From Alphaproteobacteria bacterium (GTDB lineage Bacteria > Pseudomonadota > Alphaproteobacteria > Thalassobaculales > Thalassobaculaceae), in the NCBI GenBank assembly GCA_022822665.1, contig JAJEAR010000005.1, positions 80,195 to 144,194 of the forward strand: 64,000 nucleotides of DNA. Reading direction: 5' to 3'. The position numbers and the translations under genes are program-made. Shown here one piece after another: positions 17,050 through 24,420 of this stretch (position 1 is its first letter; every line of letters begins with the position of its first letter). The notes under the pieces were generated by a model. That model was not told where the DNA came from, did no database searches, and worked only from the letters and a program-made list of their open reading frames with translations.

Positions 17050-17104
17050 GACCCCTCTCCTCGGTTACGGGATGATGGTACGGGTGGACGTGGTGGAGCG
17101 GCCG

Positions 17105-17911
17105 TCAGGCGGCGGCATGTGCCAGCCGAACCGGTGCGGCAGCGGTGAGTGACGTCGAGGTCGTGGCCTCGTCGATGTCCTGTTCGGTACCGTAGATCTC
17201 GCGAACCACGTCCTGGGTGAGTTCGCACGGCGCGCCGTCGAAGACGATCCTGCCGTGCAGCATTCCCAGGACGCGGTCGCAGTAGCGGCGCGCGGTGTCC
17301 AGGGTGTGCAGGTTGCAGATCACGGTCAGGCGGTTGCGTTCGTGGATGGTCCGGAGCGCCGTCATGACGGTTTCGGCACTGACCGGGTCGAGGGATGCGA
17401 TCGGTTCGTCGGCCAGGATCATCTCCGGTTCCTGCACGAGAGCCCGTGCGATCGCCACCCGCTGCTGTTGTCCGCCCGACAGGGTCTCGGCCCGCTGAAG
17501 GGCCAGGTCGGCGATCTCCAGTCGCTCGAGTGCGTGCAGGGCACGCTCGATGCGATCGCTTCCGAACATGCCGAACATGCTCGCGAGTGTGCCGTGACTG
17601 TTCAGGCCGCCCAGCAGGACGTTGGTCACCACGTCGAGACGGGGGACGAGGTTGAACTGCTGGAAGATCATGGCGCAGTCCCGCTGCCACCGGCGCATGG
17701 CCGCCCCGCCTAGCTCGAGCACGTTACGGCCATCCACGAGGATCTGGCCGCTGGTGGCCGGGGTCAGGCGGTTGATGGTGCGCAGCAGGGTCGACTTGCC
17801 GGCGCCCGAACGCCCGATCACCCCGATCATGCGGGGCGCGTCGATGGAGAAGGACACGTCATTGACCGCGATGGTGCGGCCGAACGACGTGGTAAGTCCC
17901 GTGACCTGCAT
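17105..17911 (-). CDS. phnC: Phosphonate ABC transporter ATP-binding protein PhnC
   Basis: 268 residues from ATG 17911 ([11 protein letters not shown]). Walker [29 protein letters not shown]-loop, signature [14 protein letters not shown], Walker [13 protein letters not shown] and His in NLHTLD, as in PhnC. The frame runs upstream to 18157, but that part lies in a dispersed repeat and is not conserved. The ribosome site for 17911 is weak; an in-frame ATG at 17956 is the alternative. First gene of the phnCDEE importer operon. Confidence 0.94.
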   Translation of the reverse strand: MQVTGLTTSFGRTIAVNDVSFSIDAPRMIGVIGRSGAGKSTLLRTINRLTPATSGQILVDGRNVLELGGAAMRRWQRDCAMIFQQFNLVPRLDVVTNVLLGGLNSHGTLASMFGMFGSDRIERALHALERLEIADLALQRAETLSGGQQQRVAIARALVQEPEMILADEPIASLDPVSAETVMTALRTIHERNRLTVICNLHTLDTARRYCDRVLGMLHGRIVFDGAPCELTQDVVREIYGTEQDIDEATTSTSLTAAAPVRLAHAAA

Positions 17912-17980
17912 GAACCGTCCGTACGCAAACGCGACACTGCCGAACCGGTCTGGCATCGGCGTCCGACGGGCACCGCCGTG

Positions 17981-18163
17981 GACGCGCGCACCATGTGGCG
18001 GGACGATGTCACCAATGAGACAGAAACGTGAGACTTTGATGAAGGCCGCAGACGACGCTGCCTGACCCGAAATCCCCTGCCCACGCAGACGCCCGTCCGC
18101 TCCTGCCTGCCGGATACCGCGAAGGACGTCAGGTTCCTGCACCACCAGCCGGGACACGATCGC
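17981..18163. repeat. Diverged direct repeat, copy A
   Basis: About 183 bp that resemble 20833-21012 in the same orientation. Shared blocks include GACGCGCG, CATGTGGC, ACGTGAGAC, TGATGAAGGCCGC, AGACGCCCG and a terminal GACACGATCGC. The copies differ at many positions and by small indels, so the duplication is old. The unit has no clear ORF. With copy B it brackets the dipeptidase-methyltransferase block. It may be an IS remnant or a genome-wide intergenic repeat. Confidence 0.65.
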
Positions 18164-18562
18164 GCGTGTACCGGGCGCTACGGGAAGCCCTCTCGGGATT
18201 CTGCTTCGCCACAGCCGGGGAACCTGCGGAAACGGCGGAGTGGTCGATCGATCGTATCGCCCATACCCGGGACGTCGAGCTCAAGGGAGACATTCGCATC
18301 TGGCCCAGGCACGGCGTCCGGTTCGATCTTTCCGACCACACAGGGGGTCCAGGGCGACTTCGCTCTCCGGTCCGATGGTGGCTCCCGGCGCCAGGCCTGG
18401 GGAAACGCCCGGCAAGGACGGCCACGCACACAGCCGTACGCTCGCACGTCGCAGCGGCCAGGGCGTGCCGCGGTCGGTGTATCGGTGCCCAAAGAACAGT
18501 GAACGGGGGTATGAGCCGGGTGTCGATCAAGGCGAATGCGGGGGCTTCGCGGGCCCGTTCGT
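18164..18562. other. Stretch without a recognised gene
   Basis: This lies between repeat copy A and the 3' end of the dipeptidase. Open frames exist on both strands, but none has recognisable motifs or a ribosome site; I cannot assign any function. Confidence 0.4.
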
Positions 18563-19612
18563 TCAGCCCCAGACCGCCTCCGCGACCCGCAGGAAGTTGC
18601 CGCCGAGTACCGCACGGACGTCCGACGTACTCCGCCCCCGGCAGAGAAGCTCGGCGGCGAGTTCACGAAGCTGTGACGGGGCCGCGCAGCGTATCTCGCC
18701 TCCCGGGTACTGCTCGCGTGGCCAGAAGTGTTCATTCGCGGCGAGCGCTTCCTGAAAGCTCGCGTCGACGTCGGACTCGAAGAAATAGTCGAGCCCGATC
18801 CCCACGTGCTTCGGTCCGACGAGGTCGAGCAGGTACTCGACATGGTCCGCCATGGTCGATGTGCGGATGTCGTCCTCGCCGAGGAAGAGGCCGATACCGT
18901 TGACGCCGACCACACCGCCGGTCGCCGCGCACGCCCGGGCCTGTTCGTCGCGGATATTCCGCTCGTGATCGCGAAGGGCACGCGGATTGGAGTGCGAGAA
19001 GATGACGGGAGCCGACGAACGCTCCATCGCTTCCATGGTGGTGCGATAGCCGCAGTGGGAGCAGTCCACGAGGATCCCGAGAGCGTTCATCTCGTCGACC
19101 GCCGCTCGCCCGAAGTCGGTGAGGCCGGTGTCCTCGTCGTGACACCCGCCCCCTGCGACGCTGTTCCGGTTGTAGGCAAAGAGGATCTGGCGCACCCCGA
19201 GCGAGTGGGTCAGGTGCAGCAGGTCGAGCGAGCCGTCGAGAACGTTCATCCCCTCGAGGTCGAAGGCGACCGCCATTCGTCCCGCCGCACGGGCGGCGCG
19301 CACATCCGCGATGCTGCCGACGAGAGCGTAGTCATCCGAAGCGTCGAACCATCGCCGAAATGCGGCGAGCACCCGGATGGTATCCGTCCAGCGCTGCACG
19401 TCGTAGCCGACATTGACCGAAAGGAAATCGACCCCCGCGTCCTTCCAGATCCCCAGGTTGCGGAGATCCGTGGTCGGCCACGACTCGAAGCCGGCGTGGG
19501 CGTCCCAGACAAAGGCATCCGCGTAGAGCGACCCGACGTCGTTCCCGGCGATGTCCCCGGTGGCGCGCGCCGTGTCCCGGTCTCCGGCTTCACCGCGAGC
19601 GGGACTAGCCAT
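18563..19612 (-). CDS. Membrane dipeptidase family (M19, renal dipeptidase-like)
   Basis: 349 residues from ATG 19612. Predicted Zn metallopeptidase/amidohydrolase-fold dipeptidase. Seen: DAFVWDAHAGFE, where the N-terminal His-x-Asp of M19 is changed to DAH, then AVAFDLEGMNVL with the bridging Glu, NALGILVDCSHCGYRTT and APVIFSHSNPRAL (metal His), VGIGLDYFF and LGGNFLRV at the end. The DAHAG in place of DGH(N/I)D is unusual, so activity on ordinary dipeptides is uncertain. The start overlaps the stop of the methyltransferase gene by 8 bp, indicating coupling. Confidence 0.82.
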   Translation of the reverse strand: MASPARGEAGDRDTARATGDIAGNDVGSLYADAFVWDAHAGFESWPTTDLRNLGIWKDAGVDFLSVNVGYDVQRWTDTIRVLAAFRRWFDASDDYALVGSIADVRAARAAGRMAVAFDLEGMNVLDGSLDLLHLTHSLGVRQILFAYNRNSVAGGGCHDEDTGLTDFGRAAVDEMNALGILVDCSHCGYRTTMEAMERSSAPVIFSHSNPRALRDHERNIRDEQARACAATGGVVGVNGIGLFLGEDDIRTSTMADHVEYLLDLVGPKHVGIGLDYFFESDVDASFQEALAANEHFWPREQYPGGEIRCAAPSQLRELAAELLCRGRSTSDVRAVLGGNFLRVAEAVWG

Positions 19613-20267
19613 GGCCGTCTGCTTCCCCCGCGCGCCGGGCGACGACGAGCCAGCCCGGGCGCTCGATCCGGTCCATGTAGTTGGATTCTTCAGTGCGTTC
19701 GACGGTCCAGATGCCGTCCTCCTCAAGCCGACGGAGATGCGACGGGTAGTCGTCAGCGACCCACGGGATGCCGTTCGCGTAGAGCACGATCACACCCCCC
19801 GCACGCACGGGCCGGGCAAAGCACTCGAGATCCTCGGGCTCGACGTGGCCGCCGCCGAACACCCCGACCGCGATGACCGCGTCGTAGCAACCCGGAACGA
19901 TCAGGTCGGGTTGGCGTACATCGCCCTGGATGAGGTCACGATAGACCCCCTTTGCCCGGGCCCTGTCCAGCATGCGAGGCGATGCGTCGAGCCCGTCGAT
20001 GGTCGTGAACCCGCGTGCGGCGAGTTCCAGGGCCACGAGCCCGGTGCCGCAACCGATATCCAGTATCGAACCGGCGCGATCCGTCCGGGCGGTCGCCATC
20101 GCCACGGCCGCGATCCGATGAGCGGCGTAGCCGTAGCCGTCGACGAGGTCGCTTTCGTAACTCGGCGCCCACGCTTCGTAGACCTCATGCGCATTGTCCC
20201 CGGAGGTCATCGCGGTGAGCTTCTTGACGAATCCGTGGAGCGATCCGCCCCCGTTACCGCTACTCAC
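19605..20267 (-). CDS. Class I SAM-dependent methyltransferase
   Basis: 220 residues. HEVYEAWAPSYESDLVDGYGYAAHRIAA opening, then SAM motif I ILDIGCGTGLVALELAARG, DASPRMLDRARAKG, GDVRQPDL and YDAVIAVGVFGGGHV, as in UbiE/Methyltransf_11/25 proteins. Substrate unknown. The GTG start at 20267 overlaps the TAG of the upstream broken frame (GTGAGTAG), and its stop overlaps the dipeptidase start, so it was part of a three-gene coupled unit. Confidence 0.85.
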   Translation of the reverse strand: MSSGNGGGSLHGFVKKLTAMTSGDNAHEVYEAWAPSYESDLVDGYGYAAHRIAAVAMATARTDRAGSILDIGCGTGLVALELAARGFTTIDGLDASPRMLDRARAKGVYRDLIQGDVRQPDLIVPGCYDAVIAVGVFGGGHVEPEDLECFARPVRAGGVIVLYANGIPWVADDYPSHLRRLEEDGIWTVERTEESNYMDRIERPGWLVVARRAGEADGHG

Positions 20268-20745
20268 GGAACGTCTCCGGGAGTTCCCCGTCCCGGTTCA
20301 CGAGGGAGACGATGGCTCCGGCTCCTCGTGCCCGAAGGCGCTGCACTGCCGCCCTGACGCTGTCGGGTGCGTCCTCCCACCCCATGTCGGGGTTTCAGTC
20401 CCATCCATCCGTGTCCCGGCGGGCAAACGGACCGTGAACCCCGTCGGTGTTGACGGGGCCGTCCAGGCCGTCCTGCGCCTTGGCAAGGGTCGCTCCGTCG
20501 TCAATGTCGAGGCCAAGGACACTCGCGCCGGCGTTGTGGATCACCGGTCCCGTCGCCGCGCCGATGTCGTTCATGGGCCAGCCCCCGATGGTTCGCGCTG
20601 GCGGCGGCGGAGACGTTCCACCGTACTGCGCGACTTTCGCGCGGGGAGGATAGGCCAGGCCGGAAACGTCCGCCAGACCGGCGTCCGCGTCTGCGTATTC
20701 CACTCGACCTGGTGCAGAGTGCGTGTCTGGTGTCCGAACCCGTGG
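20260..20745 (-). pseudogene. Broken gene upstream of the methyltransferase
   Basis: One minus-strand frame looks protein-coding on both sides of an in-frame TGA at 20397-20395. Before it: IGGWPMNDIGAATGPVIHNA and VLGLDIDDGATLAKA. After it: MGWEDAPDSVRAAVQRLRA and SLVNRDGELPETFRE. The frame ends at TAG 20262-20260, overlapping the methyltransferase GTG by 8 bp, as intact coupled genes do. The upstream boundary is unclear, and repeat copy B begins about 90 bp further on. I do not recognise the family. Confidence 0.45.
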
Positions 20746-20832
20746 CGGGCCACGAACGGGGGCCTGCGTTTCCGCTTCTGCGGGGCGGAGGAGATGACCG
20801 GGCGGCCCAGAGATGGAGCGGGCGTCACCCCG

Positions 20833-21012
20833 GACGCGCGTCATGTGGCTGGACGACTTCGCCGGGACAGGAACGTGAGACCCTGATGAAGGCCGCGGGT
20901 GACCCCGCCCAACCGGAAATCTCTTGGCCCTGGTCAGACGCCCGCCCGCCCCTGCGTATCGGTTGCTGCGAAGGCCGCGCAACCCCTGCATCACCGGACG
21001 TGACACGATCGC
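20833..21012. repeat. Diverged direct repeat, copy B
   Basis: About 180 bp matching copy A at 17981-18163, same orientation, from GACGCGCG to GACACGATCGC. The segment 21013-21102 that follows has no gene I recognise and ends at the stop of the Nudix regulator. Confidence 0.65.
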
Positions 21013-21102
21013 ACGGGGGCCATCGGGGCGGTGGATCACCCGGCCGGACACGGGTCATGGTCCCGCCCGGGGGACGTGCCCGACCGGCAGCTCAACATTG
21101 AC

Positions 21103-21879
21103 TTACCGGTTTCTGGCCTGCTGCCCGCCCGGTCTTGCCAGTCTTCGGACCGCCGTCGCCGGGCGGCCTGATTCCGTCCTGCGTGCCGTCCACAGCGACG
21201 CGGGCCGGCCGGGTTCTGACCGCGTGTCGCCCCTCCCCGGCGCAGACGGGGAGGGGCTCGGCTCGAAGGCCCCGCTCTCACGCACGTAGCGCTGGAAATT
21301 ACCCGGGTCGAGCGAGACGCCCCAGACAGTTTCGTAGACTTCCCGAAGCTGCCGGATTGTAAATTCCGGTGGACAGAACCCGGCGGCAAGCGCCGTGTGC
21401 TCCATGCCGGAGCGAATGCGTTCCACCGCGTCCGCGACAATCCGTGCGTGGTCGAAGGCGAGACGCACCGCCCCCCTCTCGATGTCGTCTACCGCCACCA
21501 GGTTCGCCGCGGCGGCGTCCCCGCCACCGCGCGGCGGGGCCGGCAGGCTGGCGCAGACCGCCCAGAACGCGACCGTGACCACCCGCATGCGCGGGTCCCG
21601 GTCCGGAGTGCCGTAGGCCGCAAGCTGCTCGAGATACCATGGCCCCGCATGGAGCCCGGTTTCTTCCGCCAGCTCCCGGGCGGCAGCGTCCCGCAGGTCC
21701 TCGTCTTCCCGCACGAAGCCGCCGGGCAGGGCCCTGGCCCCGAGAAACGGTTCCCGGCCCCGCTCGATCAGCAGCGCCTGGAGCGCGTTGTTCCCGATGG
21801 TGAACAGCGCCACGTCCGCGGTGACCGCGAACGGCGGGAACGCTCCGGGGTCATATCGGTACGGGATTTCGCTGGCCAT
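21103..21879 (-). CDS. NrtR-like Nudix transcriptional regulator
   Basis: 258 residues. The N-terminal Nudix domain (about 18-150) has a perfect Nudix box, Gly54 to Leu76 (GX5EX7RELAEETGL). The C-terminal domain has FTIRQLREVYETVWGVSLD and GNFQRYVRESGAF, the winged-helix DNA-binding part of NrtR regulators. NrtR proteins repress NAD-metabolism genes and release DNA on binding ADP-ribose (known family property). The last 50 or so residues are low complexity and may be a readthrough tail. ATG 21879 lies 14 bp from the first operator. It is divergent from ARPP-1 and ARG genes, its likely targets. Confidence 0.85.
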   Translation of the reverse strand: MASEIPYRYDPGAFPPFAVTADVALFTIGNNALQALLIERGREPFLGARALPGGFVREDEDLRDAAARELAEETGLHAGPWYLEQLAAYGTPDRDPRMRVVTVAFWAVCASLPAPPRGGGDAAAANLVAVDDIERGAVRLAFDHARIVADAVERIRSGMEHTALAAGFCPPEFTIRQLREVYETVWGVSLDPGNFQRYVRESGAFEPSPSPSAPGRGDTRSEPGRPASLWTARRTESGRPATAVRRLARPGGQQARNR

Positions 21880-21892
21880 CGCCGAACCATAA

Positions 21893-21909
21893 ATTGTGCA
21901 CTTGACAAT
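21893..21909. promoter_or_regulatory. Imperfect 17-bp inverted repeat, operator 1
   Basis: ATTGTGCACTTGACAAT: 7-bp arms with a 3-bp spacer, 5 of 7 pairs matching. Its right arm TGACAAT is identical to that of operator 2, and its length and spacing are the same. It lies 14 bp upstream of the NrtR-like start. Confidence 0.55.
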
Positions 21910-21927
21910 ATCAAGGCCCATCCTTAT

Positions 21928-21944
21928 ATTGTCAAAATGACAAT
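21928..21944. promoter_or_regulatory. Perfect 17-bp inverted repeat, operator 2
   Basis: ATTGTCAAAATGACAAT: perfect 7-bp arms around AAA. The centre is 35 bp from that of operator 1 and the right end is 19 bp before the ARPP-1 start codon, just ahead of its AAGGAGAG ribosome site. Best candidate binding site for the NrtR-like regulator, controlling both directions. Confidence 0.65.
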
Positions 21945-21963
21945 TAAAGAAGGAGAGCCTCCC

Positions 21964-22890
21964 ATGATCAAGCCAAACCTGGACACCGTCGCACTGGGCC
22001 CTCCGATCGAGCGGCTCTGCGTCTGGTTCTTTCCGCTCTACCTGCCGGGCAACGACCTGCCGGCGATCGCCACCGGCGACGCTTCCGGACTGTTCGTGAA
22101 CGAACTCGAGACCGCATCGGTGCAGGAGCTGCGGGTGACCAATCCGACGGACAAGCCCGTGCTGGTGGTCGAAGGCGAGCATTTCCTGGGCGGCAAGCAG
22201 AACCGGGCGGTCAACGCTTCGGTACTGGTGGGCTCCCTGTGCGATGCCGAACTTCCGGTGAGTTGCTTGGAGCAGGGTCGCTGGGGGCGTCGTCGGGCCT
22301 GGAGCCGGGCCGAGGCGTTCGCACCCGCCCGCATCCGTGCTGCGCAACGCCGTGGCGTCGCCCGCTCCATGCGGGACGGCTCGCGTGCCGGAGACCAGTG
22401 CGGTGTGTGGTCCGCAGTCAGCGAGATGCTTGCACACGAGGACGTCGAGTCCGAAACAGAGGCGGCTGCGGACCTGCAGCAGGCGTATCGCCGGACGGCG
22501 CCGCGTTCAAACGCGGTCGAGGAACTCGTCAGGCGCGGCCCGCTGCCGGGCCAGAGCGGCATCGGTGTCGCCCGGGGCGGCCGGGTGACGGCGATGGACC
22601 TGTTCGGCGCACCACAGCTGCTTGCGGCACACTGGGGGCGGCTGATCCGGTCGCACTATGTCGAATCGAAACCACCGGGCGGCCGTCCATCCGCGGACCG
22701 GATGCTCGCACTCATTCGCCATTTCGCACGTGCCCGTGCGCGGGCCAGAGAGGTGCCGGGTGTGGGCCTGGGGATGGAACAGCGTATCTCCGACGGCCGG
22801 CTCGCCGGCCAGGCACTGACGCTGCGTGGCGCGGTGGTCCACGCCGCGTTCTCGCGAACTGTCGAAAGGGGAGAAAACGGCCATGCCTGA
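21964..22890 (+). CDS. ARPP-1 family protein (DUF6569), ADP-ribosylation-linked
   Basis: 308 residues from ATG 21964 with AAGGAGAG at 21949-21956. It resembles the ARPP-1 domain (ADP-ribosylglycohydrolase and rhodanese-phosphatase associated protein): a LFVNELETASVQELRVTN strand region, PVLVVEGEHFLGGKQNRAVNAS (the conserved EGE-x-GGKQNR core), PVSCLEQGRW and FGAPQLLAAHW near the C-terminus. Biochemical activity is unknown; comparative genomics places the family with NAD/ADP-ribose processing. It overlaps the downstream ADP-ribosylglycohydrolase gene by 8 bp, which supports joint function. Confidence 0.8.
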   Translation: MIKPNLDTVALGPPIERLCVWFFPLYLPGNDLPAIATGDASGLFVNELETASVQELRVTNPTDKPVLVVEGEHFLGGKQNRAVNASVLVGSLCDAELPVSCLEQGRWGRRRAWSRAEAFAPARIRAAQRRGVARSMRDGSRAGDQCGVWSAVSEMLAHEDVESETEAAADLQQAYRRTAPRSNAVEELVRRGPLPGQSGIGVARGGRVTAMDLFGAPQLLAAHWGRLIRSHYVESKPPGGRPSADRMLALIRHFARARARAREVPGVGLGMEQRISDGRLAGQALTLRGAVVHAAFSRTVERGENGHA

Positions 22891-23962
22891 CATGGATCGC
22901 GCACACGGACTGATGGTCGGGATCGCGGTGGGTAACCTGCTGGGGGTCGTCGTGGAGGGGTGGTCGCAACGGCGCATTGCGGGGGTCTTCCCGGAAGGTG
23001 TCTCCGAGATAGCCGCCAAACGGGGATATCCCGACGACGACGACCTGGCGCAGGCCATCGAGGTCGCGGACGCCGCGGCCGCAGGTGACGGACTCGACAT
23101 CGACGACCTGGGCCGGCGCTTCTGGACGTGGGCGGAATCAAACGGCCTGGGCATGGGCGCGCTGACCGCGGACGTGCTGTCGCTCTATGGCGGCAGCTAT
23201 CCGCAGCGACTTGCGCGCATCCGGGCCGCCGGGAATACACGGCCTGCGAAGGGCATTCCCATCGTCGAGGCGTCCCGACAGGCCTGGGGCGGAGACCGGG
23301 CCGGCAACGGTGCGCTGATGCGATGCGCCCCGCTTGCGATCCGCTGGCGCGACAATCCGCACCGACTGGTGCGGGAGAGCGTGGTTTCGGCCGTGCCGAC
23401 CCACTGGGACCCGCGATGCGGCTGGTCCTGCGCGCTCGCGAACCTGGTTACCGCGGCGGCCCTGCGCGGCGAGACGCTGTCGCCGGACGACCTGCTGGGG
23501 ACGGCACGGGACGGTGTGGCGGCATCCCTGCCGGTGCTGGATCGATACGGCTACCGCGATGAAATCCCGTCCGACGTGTTGGAAGCGGTGGCGATAGCGT
23601 CCCGCTCGGAACTGGACATGGTTCGGTTCGACGGCCCGGACATGGGCTTCACGCTGCTGTCTCTCCAAGCGGCCCTGATCTGCTACTGGCAGGCGGGTAA
23701 CTTCGAGTCTGCCCTGTCCGGGATCATCGAGGCGGGTGGCGATACCGATACCAACGGCGCCATCGTCGGTGCGATCCTCGGCGCGCGGTTCGGTCTGGCA
23801 GCGATCCCCGAGCGCTGGCGCCGCCAGGTGGACGACATCAGGGCCGGGCGCATATCGATGGAGTCCCTTGCGGACCGGCTGGCGGCTTCGGCCGGGGAAA
23901 CCGGGGCCGCCAGCGAGGGCGAAACATCGCTCCGGCACCGTCGTACCGCAGACTGCGCCTGA
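22883..23962 (+). CDS. ADP-ribosylglycohydrolase family protein
   Basis: 359 residues. Expected to remove ADP-ribose from proteins or small molecules using two Mg ions. The C-terminal metal motif GGDTDTNGAIVGAILGARFG is canonical; the N-terminal acidic motif is YPDDDDLAQAI instead of the usual DDT, and the opening GxxxGDAxG reads GIAVGNLLG (Asp to Asn), so activity may be altered. RAGNGALMRCAPLAI is also typical. ATG 22883 has GGGGAG at 22868-22873 and overlaps the ARPP-1 stop. No ADP-ribosyltransferase is present in the window. Confidence 0.88.
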   Translation: MPDMDRAHGLMVGIAVGNLLGVVVEGWSQRRIAGVFPEGVSEIAAKRGYPDDDDLAQAIEVADAAAAGDGLDIDDLGRRFWTWAESNGLGMGALTADVLSLYGGSYPQRLARIRAAGNTRPAKGIPIVEASRQAWGGDRAGNGALMRCAPLAIRWRDNPHRLVRESVVSAVPTHWDPRCGWSCALANLVTAAALRGETLSPDDLLGTARDGVAASLPVLDRYGYRDEIPSDVLEAVAIASRSELDMVRFDGPDMGFTLLSLQAALICYWQAGNFESALSGIIEAGGDTDTNGAIVGAILGARFGLAAIPERWRRQVDDIRAGRISMESLADRLAASAGETGAASEGETSLRHRRTADCA

Positions 23963-24420
23963 AGCGCACGACAGTCGCGTCGGGTCCGGTGTCCGCCTTC
24001 TCGACCTTGACCCCGTGGTGCCGGGTGACCGCGGAGAAGCGCTGCCCGGGACGGCCGGTGTTCCCCGGCACCCTGTCATGACGCTTCAGCCGTCCCTTCA
24101 CCGCGGTTCCGTCGCGGAGCCTTTCCAGCGCCACTGCGATGCGGGTCCTCTTCAGGCCCCGCATCGCGGCCCCGGCCGTCTTCTTGCCCTGGCTGACCAC
24201 ATGAAGCCGCGCCTCGCCATTCCCGGCATCAACGCGCCAGGCGTGGGCAGTTTCCCTGTCGTGTCACGGTCGGGTGTCCGGGGAGCATGGCGGTTGAGAC
24301 GTTTCAGGATGTAGCGCGACAATTTGGGCGAGACCCCGCACGTCAATCCGGGTGAGTTTCCCGACGGCGGTGGCGACGAGCAGGATTCCGGATTGCGTCG
24401 TGGATTTCGGGAACCGGCAA
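23963..24420. other. 458-bp stretch without a clear gene
   Basis: A minus-strand open frame (24200 to 23838) runs antisense into the ADP-ribosylglycohydrolase 3' end; it has no motif I recognise and no ribosome site. I see no repeat or RNA. It may be remnant DNA of the accessory region. Confidence 0.4.

Noticed and set aside
18010..18040. A possible second Pho box upstream of phnC on the minus strand (CTGTCTC-N4-GTGACAT)
   Set aside because: Only 5 of 7 matches in each half, and it lies inside dispersed repeat copy A, so the match may be accidental.
20395..20397. In-frame TGA read as selenocysteine
   Set aside because: No SECIS-like hairpin seen downstream, no selenoprotein family resemblance, and Trp or a lost codon is simpler.
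23838..24200. A 120-residue minus-strand frame after the ADP-ribosylglycohydrolase
   Set aside because: No ribosome site or recognisable motif, and the last third is antisense to the glycohydrolase gene. It may be a remnant but I cannot support a gene.
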